The notes below the pieces were generated by a model. The model was not told where the DNA came from and ran no database searches. It worked only from the letters and a program-made list of their open reading frames with translations. From Propionivibrio hellwigii (GTDB lineage Bacteria; Pseudomonadota; Gammaproteobacteria; Burkholderiales; Rhodocyclaceae), in assembly GCF_041770905.1 (NCBI RefSeq), contig NZ_JBEUWX010000002.1, forward strand, positions 496,001-560,000: a stretch of DNA of 64,000 bases. Reading direction: 5' to 3'. The position numbers and the translations under genes are program-made. Numbering within the stretch: the first letter of the stretch is position 1; each line of letters starts with the position of its first letter. Of this stretch, positions 34,750 through 43,683 are shown in pieces.

Positions 34750-36389
34750 GCGCGCCCTCCACGATTCTGGTAGTCGATGGCCGCACGGACGAATGCTGTA
34801 AACAGCGGATGTCCGAGACGCGGTGACGATGTAAATTCCGGGTGGAACTGGCAACCGACAAACCAGGGATGTTGGTCACGCGGCAATTCGATCATTTCGC
34901 ACAGCTCGGTGCCCGGTGCGCGGCCGGAGACGACCAGTCCCTTGGCCTCGAGTTCGCCAAGCAAGGCATTATTGACTTCATAGCGATGCCGATGGCGTTC
35001 AACAATCGTCGGCTGCCCGTAAATTTCGCGCGCCAGCGTCCCTTCGCGCAACTGACAGATTTGGCCGCCCAGACGCATCGTCCCGCCCAGGTCAGAGCGC
35101 TCGTCACGCTTTTCAACTTTGCCGGAAGCATCCTGCCATTCGGTAATCAGACCGATCACCGGGTAAGGTGTCGCCTGGGAAAATTCGGTGCTGTGCGCCC
35201 CCTCCATGTCGGCAACATGGCGAGCGTACTCAACGACGGCCAGTTGCATGCCCAGACAGATGCCCAGATACGGAATCTTGTTTTCGCGCGCATGGCGGAT
35301 CGCAAGAATCTTCCCTTCCGTGCCGCGCCGGCCGAATCCGCCGGGAACGAGGATAGCGTCCATACCATCTAGCAGACGACATCCCGCGCGTTCGATTTCT
35401 TCAGAATCAATGTAGTGAATCTTAACCTTGCTGCGCGTATTCATCCCGGCATGCGACAAGGCTTCGATCAACGATTTATAGGATTCGGTCAGATCGATGT
35501 ACTTGCCGACAAAGGCGATATTGAGCGTACGCTCCGGATTTTCTAGAGCCTCAACTAGCCGCTTCCATACCGAGAGATCGGCGGCTTTGGCGAGAATATG
35601 CAGCTTGTGGCAGACGATTTCATCAAGCATCTGATTGTGCAGCATCGCCGGAATTTTGTAGATTGAATCGGCGTCCAGACACTCGATCACCGCCTCAGGC
35701 TGCACGTTACAGAACAGCGCAATTTTTTCTTTCTCGCTTGCGGGTACCGGACGCTCGGTACGGCACAGCAACACATCCGGCTGTATGCCGATCTCGCGCA
35801 GTTCCTTGACCGAGTGCTGTGTTGGCTTGGTCTTGAGCTCCCCGGCCGTCGGAATATACGGCAGCAGGGTCAAATGGATATAACAGGCGTTGTCGCGCCC
35901 TTCTTCCAGCCCCATCTGGCGAATCGCTTCCAGGAAAGGCAGGGATTCGATATCACCGACTGTGCCACCCACCTCAATGATCGCCACCTCAGCGCCTTCT
36001 GCACCCAAGCGGATATGCGCCTTGATTTCGTCGGTGACGTGCGGAATCACCTGCACTGTCTTGCCAAGATATTCGCCGCGCCGCTCCTTTTTGATGACTG
36101 ATTCGTAAATCTGACCAGTCGTGAAGTTGTTGCGCTTACTCATTTTGACGCTGGTAAAGCGCTCATAGTGCCCGAGATCCAGATCGGTTTCGGCGCCATC
36201 CTCCGTCACGAACACTTCCCCGTGCTGGAAGGGACTCATGGTGCCGGGATCGACGTTGATATAAGGATCGAGCTTGAGATGCGTGATTTTGATGCCGCGT
36301 GATTCGAGAATCGCACCCAGGGACGCCGCGGCGATGCCCTTGCCCAGCGAGGACACGACGCCACCGGTCACAAAAACGTATTTAGTCAT
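34746..36389 (-). CDS. pyrG: CTP synthase
   Basis: 547 residues. The N-terminal synthetase domain starts YVFVTGGVVSSLGKGIAAASLG and has LDPYINVDPGTMSPFQHGEVFVTEDGAE. The C-terminal glutaminase domain has the nucleophile in PYLGICLGMQLAV and the His/Glu pair in GCQFHPEFTS. Makes CTP from UTP and glutamine. First gene of pyrG-kdsA-eno-ftsB; pyrG-kdsA are coupled by a 4-bp overlap. Confidence 0.97.
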   Translation of the reverse strand: MTKYVFVTGGVVSSLGKGIAAASLGAILESRGIKITHLKLDPYINVDPGTMSPFQHGEVFVTEDGAETDLDLGHYERFTSVKMSKRNNFTTGQIYESVIKKERRGEYLGKTVQVIPHVTDEIKAHIRLGAEGAEVAIIEVGGTVGDIESLPFLEAIRQMGLEEGRDNACYIHLTLLPYIPTAGELKTKPTQHSVKELREIGIQPDVLLCRTERPVPASEKEKIALFCNVQPEAVIECLDADSIYKIPAMLHNQMLDEIVCHKLHILAKAADLSVWKRLVEALENPERTLNIAFVGKYIDLTESYKSLIEALSHAGMNTRSKVKIHYIDSEEIERAGCRLLDGMDAILVPGGFGRRGTEGKILAIRHARENKIPYLGICLGMQLAVVEYARHVADMEGAHSTEFSQATPYPVIGLITEWQDASGKVEKRDERSDLGGTMRLGGQICQLREGTLAREIYGQPTIVERHRHRYEVNNALLGELEAKGLVVSGRAPGTELCEMIELPRDQHPWFVGCQFHPEFTSSPRLGHPLFTAFVRAAIDYQNRGGRA

Positions 36390-36557
36390 GGAAATGCTCA
36401 GCAGCGGGAAAGCCCGATTGTAGCCGAAACGCCTGCTACCCAGAAATCAATCAGAAAAATTAATCCTACGGGATATGCGACTACGGATGATACGCATTCT
36501 GCGTAGACTGGTTATCCGAGATACCCATCGATGCCAAAACAGCGGCTGTCAACGAAA

Positions 36558-36581
36558 CCGGCCTTGCCAAAGCAAGGCCGG
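36558..36581. terminator. Strong hairpin after rpsD
   Basis: CCGGCCTTGC (36558-36567) pairs perfectly with GCAAGGCCGG (36572-36581) around CAAA. On the minus strand it follows the rpsD stop by about 35 bp but is trailed by only three T. The opposite side has six A. It is probably the end of the rpsD transcript. Confidence 0.6.
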
Positions 36582-36615
36582 AAAAAACAACACGCCGCGT
36601 AAGCGGTCTGCCAGA

Positions 36616-37227
36616 CTACAGGCGATTGGCGTAATACTCGACCACCTGCTTGAGGTCAATCGGAAACGGCGCTTCGTCAGCGGATGGCGTCCGGGCAATG
36701 GTTGCCGTATGCGCCTGTTCGTCGAAGCTGATCCACTCGGGACGGCGCAGCGCCGGCTCGGCCAGTGTTTCCGTCACCATGGAAATGCGCTGACCGCGTT
36801 CGCTCAGTGAAATAATATCACCCGGTTTGACACGCGCAGAGGGAATATCGACCCGGCGGCCATTGAGCCGAATATGTCCATGACGAACGAGTTGACGCGC
36901 CGCAATACCGGTCGGTGCAAAACCAGCGCGGAATACGACATTGTCGAGACGACGTTCGGCCAGCTCAATCAATTTTTCGCCGGTCGGATCTTTCGAGCGT
37001 TCTGCTTCTACAATCAGACGGCGCAGCTGTTTTTCACCCAGGCCATAGTTATAGCGAATCTTCTGCTTTTCCTGGAGTTGCGCGCCGAATTCTGATTTTT
37101 TGCGCATCTTGCCACCATGCTGACCAGGCGGATGCGGACGTTTTTCAATCGATTTGCGCGATAGGCCAGGCAATTCGACGCCCAGGGCGCGCATAACTTT
37201 AAGGCGTGGTCCGGTGTAACGGGACAT
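36616..37227 (-). CDS. rpsD: Ribosomal protein S4, stand-alone copy
   Basis: 203 residues with AAGGAAAT upstream. N-terminal domain RYTGPRLKVMRALGVELPGLS, then PPGQHGGKMRKKSEFGAQLQEKQKIRYNYGLGEKQLRR. The S4 RNA-binding domain is RRLDNVVFRAGFAPTGIAARQLVRHGHIRLNGRRVDIPS. It has no Cys at all. The N-terminal half looks more like Firmicutes-type S4 than the E. coli protein. It is alone here, not with rpsM, rpsK, rpoA and rplQ as in the alpha operon, so it may be a second copy. Confidence 0.88.
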   Translation of the reverse strand: MSRYTGPRLKVMRALGVELPGLSRKSIEKRPHPPGQHGGKMRKKSEFGAQLQEKQKIRYNYGLGEKQLRRLIVEAERSKDPTGEKLIELAERRLDNVVFRAGFAPTGIAARQLVRHGHIRLNGRRVDIPSARVKPGDIISLSERGQRISMVTETLAEPALRRPEWISFDEQAHTATIARTPSADEAPFPIDLKQVVEYYANRL

Positions 37228-37600
37228 AGTCTGAATTTCCTTGTCAAATTAAAAAGGTAAATACAAAACAGTACAGGCAAATTCTCCTGCAGCCGCCAGC
37301 GGCACCGGGGAGGATTCCGGTACAGCCGAGGTGCCGCCACGACCACGAAGCCCGGCAACACAAGGGAGAAAGCGTGATTGTAACGTCAACCTAAGCACAA
37401 TGAAAAATGCAAAAGCGCTTCAGCGTCTGATCAGTGGCGACAAAGCGCAACATCATTGCGGGAAAATCAACGCGAATCAACACGACCGGCGCCTTGCACT
37501 CGCCCAAACCACTGGCAATGAGATAGCCCAGGCACAGCGCTTTTTCGGCGGTTTCACTGTATGATTGATATCAATCTTCACGCAGATACGCCAATCCCCC
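37228..37600. other. Gap between rpsD and an ankyrin gene
   Basis: 373 bp containing the divergent promoters of rpsD (minus) and the ankyrin gene (plus). A perfect 14-bp palindrome GATTGATATCAATC is at 37563-37576, about 25 bp before the ankyrin start. It is like an FNR half-site pair without the central four bases. No coding sequence or repeat unit seen. Confidence 0.4.
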
Positions 37601-38428
37601 ATGAAAACCGACCGTCCCGCTTTCGCCTTTGGCCGCCGCTTTGCCGTCGTGCTGCTGATCGCCGTATTGATCGCCGGTCTCGGTTTTTGCAGAAAAACGG
37701 AGGATATCGACGCAACGGAAATGGTGCTAGCAGGCGAGACACCGCTTGCCAAAGCGGCTGCCCACGGAGATATTAAGGCAATCGGCAAGCTGATTGACGA
37801 TGGCGCTGAAGTCGACGCCAAGGATACGCTCGGCAGAACCCCACTGCATATCGCCGCCTTTTACGGTAACAGCCGCACCAGCGCTTTCCTGATTTCCAAG
37901 GGCGCCGACGTTAACGCCCAGGATCGAATTGGCATGACACCGCTGCACGTTGCCGTCATTTCTGGTGGAATACGTGAAGTAGAAGCGCTGCTCGAAGAAA
38001 AAGCCGACATCAACCTCAGGACAGCGGCAAATCAAACTGTCCTGCATTTATCCGCCGCGACAGGACAGCCCAAGCTTACCCGGCTTTTACTCGATAGGGG
38101 CGCTGACCCCAACAGCGAAGATGGCAAGGGCAAAAACCCGCTCTTTTACGCTGTCCAGAATAGTCATCCCCAGACGGCTGCCGTCATTCGTCAGGCGATT
38201 TCCGGAGACACAAAAAAGGCCGTAAAAAGAAAGACCGAAAAAGAGAGGGCCGAAAAAACCGACATGCAGCAAAGCGATACAGCCTCCATGCCGCCCACTA
38301 CCACTGTTTTGCCGGAATCCTCCGCTGCATCTCCTGAAAATCCCGTAGATTCCGAGATTCCCGAACCGTCAATTGTTCTGCCTCAACTCCCCGCCCCACC
38401 GGCGTCAGCCCCCGACACTTCGGAATAA
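37601..38428 (+). CDS. Ankyrin-repeat protein with N-terminal membrane anchor
   Basis: 275 residues from ATG 37601 (MKTDRPAFAFG). The frame opens 12 codons earlier. One hydrophobic segment (FAVVLLIAVLIAGLGFCR) could be a signal anchor, with a Cys at its end. About four or five ankyrin repeats follow (GETPLAKAAAHGDIKAIGKLI, GRTPLHIAAFYGNSRTSAFLI, GMTPLHVAVISGGIREVEALL, NQTVLHLSAATGQPKLTRLLL). A charged Lys/Glu segment and a Pro/Ser-rich tail end it. It is the second exported ankyrin protein in the window. Its partner is unknown. Confidence 0.78.
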   Translation: MKTDRPAFAFGRRFAVVLLIAVLIAGLGFCRKTEDIDATEMVLAGETPLAKAAAHGDIKAIGKLIDDGAEVDAKDTLGRTPLHIAAFYGNSRTSAFLISKGADVNAQDRIGMTPLHVAVISGGIREVEALLEEKADINLRTAANQTVLHLSAATGQPKLTRLLLDRGADPNSEDGKGKNPLFYAVQNSHPQTAAVIRQAISGDTKKAVKRKTEKERAEKTDMQQSDTASMPPTTTVLPESSAASPENPVDSEIPEPSIVLPQLPAPPASAPDTSE

Positions 38429-39071
38429 ATTGGGCGCGCGATACATTGACCCCCATTGGCATCCGTCTCGACCTACGAAGCCAGTGCCTGTCTGCACTAT
38501 ATGATGATTAAGCCCTGATGTCTGACGTCGTCGAGATCGGGAACCCTTTTGCCCCCTCTTTTTCATCTTTCCCACCGGCCTCATTCCCGGCCATGGGTAA
38601 CCCTGGTAACACGCGGTAATCATTATCGCCAAGCAACGGATAAATATGCCCGCGTGCCTTGTCAGGCTGATCTTTATTGCACGCTGGCTGGCACGTCCTG
38701 CGCTTTAGGAAATGCCCCTCGGCATCTTGTCAGTGTGCTGCCCATTGCTGCCCGGCCGTGTTTCATCACCTGGTTCTGCGCCTATCCGGCTTTGGTGCTC
38801 GGCTCATCTTCCGTGGACCATGTTCGGCAACATAAATCCACAGCGGCCGATATTCGCCTTTGAAGATGCCATGATTGAACCGATGGCGGTCATTCCCGCC
38901 ATCGTCACACCCATACGACTTGTACTTTTGCCGTGGTCGTGGTCACGTCCGGCAATGACGCTGCCTTCACGCCGCCTTCATTCTCCTTCCACTGACGCTG
39001 GCTCTGCATCCGCAATGAAACCGGCGCAAGACGACATGGCCTAGCTTGATGCCCAACCCGCCCAACAAAAT
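38429..39071. other. 643-bp gap without recognisable gene
   Basis: Lies between the convergent ankyrin and SDR genes. Short open frames exist on the plus strand (38549-38863 and 38712-39044), but their composition (Pro/Ser/Arg/Cys) and lack of ribosome sites argue against coding. Unlike most convergent gaps here, it has none of the hairpin-repeat units. It may be the relic of a lost gene. Nothing identifiable remains. Confidence 0.45.
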
Positions 39072-39827
39072 TCAGAAAAAACCCACCCCGCCGTTAATCT
39101 GCACAATTTCGCCGGTGACGAAAGCCGAGCGCGCCGAGCTGAGGAACAGCACGCTTTGCGCCACATCGTCAGGCGCGCCTTCACAGCCCAACGGCGTAGC
39201 CTCAACAACTGCCCGACGCCCTTGCGGGGTATTGAAGCGCTCGTGAAAACGCGTGGCAATCAGCCCGGGGGCGACGCCGTTAACGCGGATACCGAGCGGC
39301 CCACCTTCTTTCGCCAGTGCGCGGGTATAAGCCACGATGGCGCCTTTTACCGCCGCATAGGCGGCCGCACCCGGCCCCGCACCGTTGAAAGCGGCCAGTG
39401 ACGCCATCGTCACAATGGCGCCTCGGCGACGCGGCGCCATACGCTGAAACGCCGCTCGCGCCGTCAGAAAAGTACTCGTCAGATTGACATCGATGACTTC
39501 GCGCCAGAAATCAAGCGTCATCTCTGTCGTCGGGCGACGTCCGATGATGCCGCCCGCGTTGGCAAATACCGCTTCGAGCGCACCCAGTTCGCCTTCAGTC
39601 TGCTCGAATACTTTTTCCACCTCATTTTCTCGTGTCAGATCGGCCCGAATAGCCAGCGCCCTGCCGCCTGCTGCCTGAATGTCGTGCACCACGCCGGCAG
39701 CCCCCTCCGCGCTGGTAATGTACGTCAGCGCCACCGCCGCCCCTTCTTTTGCATAGGCTAGCGCCGCCGCCTTGCCAATACCAGATCCGCCACCCGTAAC
39801 AAGAACCGTTTTCGATGCAAATTCCAT
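39072..39827 (-). CDS. Short-chain dehydrogenase/reductase
   Basis: 251 residues from ATG 39827, which has AGGAGG in place. Classical SDR: cofactor loop VTGGGSGIGKAAALAYA near residues 9-25, NAG in VFANAGG near 90, a Ser in TMASLAAFNG and the catalytic Tyr-x3-Lys in AAYAAVKGAI. The protein ends ITGEIVQINGGVGFF-like, as in FabG relatives. The Thr/Tyr-rich turn after strand 2 (YITSAEG) gives no clear cofactor preference. Substrate unknown. It is a single-gene unit. Confidence 0.88.
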   Translation of the reverse strand: MEFASKTVLVTGGGSGIGKAAALAYAKEGAAVALTYITSAEGAAGVVHDIQAAGGRALAIRADLTRENEVEKVFEQTEGELGALEAVFANAGGIIGRRPTTEMTLDFWREVIDVNLTSTFLTARAAFQRMAPRRRGAIVTMASLAAFNGAGPGAAAYAAVKGAIVAYTRALAKEGGPLGIRVNGVAPGLIATRFHERFNTPQGRRAVVEATPLGCEGAPDDVAQSVLFLSSARSAFVTGEIVQINGGVGFF

Positions 39828-39936
39828 AGTTGCCTCCTGTGTTTTCATGTTTTCACATGCTCACGCTTGGTCAGAAAGCGCTTTACTTTCCAGCGTAGTG
39901 TCAAACCATCGATAGGCGGCCACGGATTGGTGTCCG

Positions 39937-40578
39937 CTAACGGCTGCCGGAAAATAGCCCCAGTTCCCGCAAGCGATCGGTCATTTCTGCCGCCATACGC
40001 GCGTAACCCTGGGCATTGGGGTGAATCGGGTCGGCGCGCAACTCCGCCCGGCCGAGCACACCGGAAAAAACATCGGCAATGACGGGGATTTTTTCCTCTT
40101 TGCCCAATGCCTGATAAATCGGCGAATCCGCCGGTTTTCCTACGGCGCTCATCAGGGAAAATGCCGGTACGGCAACCAGAACAGCCGCAGCACCCTGCTG
40201 GCGAATTTCGCGCAGCATCTGCCGAATGTCTTCCTTGACCAATTCATCTGGTCGGCGGCGCAAAAAGTCATTACCGCCGATTTCCACGATCACCAGATCG
40301 GGGCGATGTTCGGCCAGCAACGCCGGCAGGCGGTTTTTACCGGCTTCTGCCGTATCGCCCGGAACGCCGGCGTTGATCACGCGCCAGCCGGTTCGTGCGG
40401 CGATCAGCGATGGCCAGTCTTCACCGGGCGCGGCGCCGGTGCCGAACGTGACGCTATCGCCAAAGGCGAGTACCGTTTTGCCGGGGGCGATCGCGGCCAG
40501 TTTGACGGATTTTCCGCACGCGGCCAGTAATGTGGAAGCGGCAATGAGGCCGAATGCACGTCGTCGGGTCATATTCAT
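39937..40578 (-). CDS. GDSL/SGNH esterase lipoprotein (TesA/arylesterase-like)
   Basis: 213 residues. Lipobox LLAAC at about residues 17-21 follows an Arg-rich start (MNMTRRRAFGLIA), so it is probably a lipoprotein. SGNH blocks: block I VLAFGDSVTFGTG near 37-49, block II Gly in NAGVPGDT, block III EIGGNDFLRR and block V DPIHPNAQGYARMA with the catalytic Asp and His. Relatives hydrolyse thioesters and aryl esters in the periplasm. Confidence 0.88.
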   Translation of the reverse strand: MNMTRRRAFGLIAASTLLAACGKSVKLAAIAPGKTVLAFGDSVTFGTGAAPGEDWPSLIAARTGWRVINAGVPGDTAEAGKNRLPALLAEHRPDLVIVEIGGNDFLRRRPDELVKEDIRQMLREIRQQGAAAVLVAVPAFSLMSAVGKPADSPIYQALGKEEKIPVIADVFSGVLGRAELRADPIHPNAQGYARMAAEMTDRLRELGLFSGSR

Positions 40579-40617
40579 CGGATTTCCTCCTCTCCCGTTC
40601 TTCAGCGAGGCATGCCT

Positions 40618-41046
40618 TCAGAATGCAAATACATGCTTGATGCGCAGCGTTTTTTTATCTTTGATCAGGGTAAGCAGCCGGTCGATGTTGGGATGCTTGC
40701 CGGGATGCGCGCGGGCGTCCACAGCATGTTCTGCAAACAAATCCAGCCCTTTGCGCGCGGCTTCCGGCGTAATCGCGCCATATGTCTGCGCCAGGTGGTT
40801 GTAGATTGCCAGCGCCCCTTGGCTGCCGGGTTTATTTTCGACACGCGCCACAGCATCACCTTCGGCGTCGAACAGATCAATGGCTGCCAAATGCGAAATA
40901 CCGGGCAGTTTTTTGAGATTGGCTGCGAAACTGGCAGCAGATGCAGCCGCCGCTTCGTCGTCCATCTTTTCGCCGGCCGCCGACGCAGGTAAATCGGGCG
41001 ATTCCGGCGATGTTGGCGTTTCTGACGGTTTTGGTATTTCAGACAT
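40618..41046 (-). CDS. DUF2322-family protein
   Basis: 142 residues from ATG 41046 with GATGGAGGAA upstream. The first 45 residues are Pro/Ser/Ala-rich and probably disordered. The conserved part (FAANLKKLPGISHLAAIDLFDAEG, then LAIYNHLAQTYGAITPEAARKGLDLFAEH and ARAHPGKHPNIDRLLTLI) matches DUF2322 as I remember it. The His-Pro-x-x-Asp cluster (PGKHPNIDR) is striking, but no activity is known. It overlaps the purB stop by 14 bp when read from its upstream end, so the two are likely co-expressed. Confidence 0.75.
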   Translation of the reverse strand: MSEIPKPSETPTSPESPDLPASAAGEKMDDEAAAASAASFAANLKKLPGISHLAAIDLFDAEGDAVARVENKPGSQGALAIYNHLAQTYGAITPEAARKGLDLFAEHAVDARAHPGKHPNIDRLLTLIKDKKTLRIKHVFAF

Positions 41047-41060
41047 GCGCGCTTCCTCCA

Positions 41061-42437
41061 TCAAATACGCTGCGCCAGTTCGACCGCCTTGCCAAGATAG
41101 GTCTGCGGCGTCAGCGCCAGGAGTTCCGCCTTGGCCGCATCGGGAATCTCCAGCGTGCGGACGAATGCCTGCATATCTTCGCGCGAAACACGTTGGCCGC
41201 GCGTCAGCGCCTTGAGTTTTTCGTAGGGGTTGGCCACGCCGTAACGCCGCATCACCGTCTGGATGGGTTCGGCCAGCAGTTCCCAGTTGGCGTCGAGATC
41301 AGCATTCAGGCGCTCGGCATCCGCCTCCAGCTTGCCCAGGCCGCGCAGCAGCGAATCGTAGGCCAATAGCGCGTAGCCAAACGCCACGCCCATGTTGCGC
41401 AGTACCGTCGAGTCGGTCAGATCGCGCTGCCAGCGGGAGATCGGCAGTTTTTCGGATAAATGCCGCAACAGTGCGTTGGACAGGCCAAGATTGCCTTCCG
41501 AATTTTCAAAATCAATCGGATTGACTTTGTGCGGCATCGTAGAGGAACCGATCTCGCCGGCTTTCAGCTTCTGCCGGAACAGACCCAGCGAGATATAGCC
41601 CCAGACGTCGCGGTCAAAGTCGATCAGAATCGTATTGACACGGACGAAGGCGTCGAACAGCTCGGCCAGAGCATCGTGCGGTTCGATCTGGATAGTGTAA
41701 GGATTGAATTCCAGGCCCAGCCCCTCGACGAAACGGCGCGCAAAGCTTTCCCAGTCGAAGTCCGGATACGCCGCCAGATGCGCATTGTAGTTGCCGACGG
41801 CGCCGTTGATTTTTCCCAGCAGGCTGACGCCCGCAATACGCCTGCGCGCGCGATCGAGCCGGGCGACGACGTTGGCGATTTCCTTGCCGAGCGTCGTCGG
41901 CGTGGCCGGTTGCCCATGGGTACGCGACATCATCGGCAGGGTGGCATGCATATGCGCCAGGTCGCGCATGCGTTCAATAACGCGGTCGAGCGCCGGTAAC
42001 AACACTTCGTCGCGCGCCGACTTGAGCATCAGCGCGTGCGAGAGATTGTTGATGTCTTCCGAAGTACAGGCGAAGTGAATAAATTCGCCAACGCGCATCA
42101 CTTCAGGAGTGCCGGCCAAGGCTTTTTTGACCCAGTATTCCAGCGCTTTGACGTCGTGATTGGTCTCTGCCTCGATCGCCTTGACCTCGACGGCCTGGGC
42201 AGGAGAAAACCCGGAAACCAGGGCATCAAGCGCTGCGCTGGTTTGTGCCGAAAACGGCGGAATCTCAGCGAAATGCGGCTCGGCCGCCAACACCTTGAGC
42301 CAGCCGATTTCAACTTCCAGCCGACGGCGAATCAGGCCATATTCGGAAAACTGCGCACGCAGCGCGTCAACCCGGCCAGCATAACGGCCATCCAGCGGCG
42401 ACAGCGCAACAATAGGTTCAAAAGACATTTCGGACAT
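41061..42437 (-). CDS. purB: Adenylosuccinate lyase
   Basis: 458 residues from ATG 42437 (MSEMSFEPIVALSPLDGRYAG), preceded by AGGAATACAAG. Superfamily signature GSSTMPHKVNPIDFENSEGN near residue 295. Catalytic His in MMSRTHGQPATPTTLGKEIAN near 170. Full-length E. coli-type PurB. It acts twice in purine synthesis, releasing fumarate from SAICAR and adenylosuccinate. The DUF2322 gene follows immediately. Confidence 0.96.
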   Translation of the reverse strand: MSEMSFEPIVALSPLDGRYAGRVDALRAQFSEYGLIRRRLEVEIGWLKVLAAEPHFAEIPPFSAQTSAALDALVSGFSPAQAVEVKAIEAETNHDVKALEYWVKKALAGTPEVMRVGEFIHFACTSEDINNLSHALMLKSARDEVLLPALDRVIERMRDLAHMHATLPMMSRTHGQPATPTTLGKEIANVVARLDRARRRIAGVSLLGKINGAVGNYNAHLAAYPDFDWESFARRFVEGLGLEFNPYTIQIEPHDALAELFDAFVRVNTILIDFDRDVWGYISLGLFRQKLKAGEIGSSTMPHKVNPIDFENSEGNLGLSNALLRHLSEKLPISRWQRDLTDSTVLRNMGVAFGYALLAYDSLLRGLGKLEADAERLNADLDANWELLAEPIQTVMRRYGVANPYEKLKALTRGQRVSREDMQAFVRTLEIPDAAKAELLALTPQTYLGKAVELAQRI

Positions 42438-42648
42438 CTTGTATTCCTGTATTCCTGTCATTTTTGTCAAAACGCAAGGCAGCGGCCCGGTGCGAAGCGC
42501 ATCTGCCACCGATCGAACGGTGCGGTTCCGACGCCATTCTACCTGAGTACCTGAGCGGAAACGGTGGCGGCCGCGCACGTGCGTCCAGAAAAATTGTGTA
42601 GCATCAGCGACCTGTATTGGCGTGAAATTTGTGCACTATTTCACACTA

Positions 42649-42680
42649 TTGAGCAGCATCCTTGCGGCCGATGCTATAAT
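42649..42680 (+). promoter_or_regulatory. Extended -10 promoter of the GST gene
   Basis: TGCTATAAT (42672-42680) is a perfect extended -10 box 33 bp upstream of the GST start. A TTGAGC at 42649-42654 could be a -35, but the spacer of 20 is long. The extended -10 may compensate. Confidence 0.6.
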
Positions 42681-42713
42681 CGACCGCGTCATTTTTGCCC
42701 CTCACGCTAAAAG

Positions 42714-43322
42714 ATGAAGCTTGTTGGCACGCTTACCAGCCCCTTTGTTCGCAAGGTACGAGTCGTTCTCGCCGAGAAGAAGATCGATTACGAATTTGTC
42801 ATCGATTCGCCGTGGGACGCAACGTCCGGCGTTCCGGACATCAATCCGCTCGGCAAGGTTCCTGTCCTGATTCTCGACGATTCGACCGTGCTGTTCGATT
42901 CAGGCGTGATCGTCGAATACATTGACAGCGTTGCCCCGAACAACAAGCTGATGCCCGAATCCAATCGCGAGCGCGCCGAAGTCAAGCGCTGGGCCGCTCT
43001 GGCTGACGGCATCTGCGATGCGGCGGCGCAGATTTTCCTTGAACGCAAGCGCCCGTCTCTCCAGCGCAGCCAGGAATGGATCGACCGCCAGTACGGCAAG
43101 ATCGCCCGCGGCTGCGAATACATGTCGAACGACCTGGGTAACGGCGCCTATTGCATCGGCAAGCAGTACACGCTGGGGGATGTCAGCATCGGCTGTGCGC
43201 TGGGCTATCTCGAATTTCGCCTGCCCGAAGTCAACTGGCGTGAACGGTACGCCAACCTTGCCCGGCTTTACGACAAGCTGATGCAGCGCCCGGCCTTCAT
43301 CGACACCGTGCCGCAAGCCTGA
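42714..43322 (+). CDS. Glutathione S-transferase family protein (YibF-like)
   Basis: 202 residues. N-terminal thioredoxin-like domain: KLVGTLTSPFVRKVRVVLAEKKIDYEFV, NPLGKVPVL near 45-53, then DSGVIVEYID. The C-terminal helical domain contains YCIGKQYTLGDVSIGCALGYLEFR, with the conserved N-capping Asp. Active-site Ser9 rather than Cys or Tyr is likely. Role not defined. It is a single-gene unit with its own promoter. Confidence 0.88.
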   Translation: MKLVGTLTSPFVRKVRVVLAEKKIDYEFVIDSPWDATSGVPDINPLGKVPVLILDDSTVLFDSGVIVEYIDSVAPNNKLMPESNRERAEVKRWAALADGICDAAAQIFLERKRPSLQRSQEWIDRQYGKIARGCEYMSNDLGNGAYCIGKQYTLGDVSIGCALGYLEFRLPEVNWRERYANLARLYDKLMQRPAFIDTVPQA

Positions 43323-43360
43323 TCGGCGCCGGCCGGCGGCCACACGCAGCACATTCACCG

Positions 43361-43600
43361 ACAGGCGCCTCTGGAGCCCGCGTAAACAGGGCATCTCAGA
43401 GCACATACTCCGAAACCCGCGTGGATAGGGCGTTTCCGGGCGCCTACCCGGAGATGCGCTGTTTATAAGGGTTGCAGAGGGTTGGTCGGGCACGGTGTTC
43501 CAGTTTATGTTTTTTTGATGCCCTGAGCCCCTTTTATTTAAAGGGCCTCAGAGCAATTTATGTTTTCTGCCCTGTTTTTTGGATTTTGGGGGCGCTCCAA
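43361..43600. repeat. Hairpin-repeat array D (3 tight units plus divergent ones)
   Basis: Units begin near 43369 (CTGGAGCCCGCGTAAACAGGGC), 43408 (CTCCGAAACCCGCGTGG) and 43447 (CCCGGAGATGCGCTGTTT). After a T-rich spacer, a further unit occurs at about 43521 (CCCTGAGCCCCTTTTATTTA). The array fills the gap between the convergent GST and corA genes and runs into a truncated Correia-like element at 43609. Confidence 0.75.
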
Positions 43601-43608
43601 AAGCGCCA

Positions 43609-43683
43609 ATAGCGGCTCGACTTTGCTCAAAGACAAGGCGGCGCATAATCCGCCGCCCAACCGCTCCCGGGTAGATACTTCCG
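43609..43683. mobile_element. Correia-like miniature element, copy 2 (truncated)
   Basis: The left end ATAGCGGCTCGACTTTGCTC and the start of the core (AAAGACAAGGCGGCG) match the other copies. After 43645 the sequence departs into a short hairpin (GGCGG-CGCATAAT-CCGCC), and the expected right half is missing. The remnant ends against the corA stop codon (43684-43686). Confidence 0.6.

Noticed and set aside
38549..39044. Two overlapping short frames in the gap between the ankyrin and SDR genes
   Set aside because: Rich in Pro, Ser, Arg and Cys with no conserved pattern; treated as non-coding.
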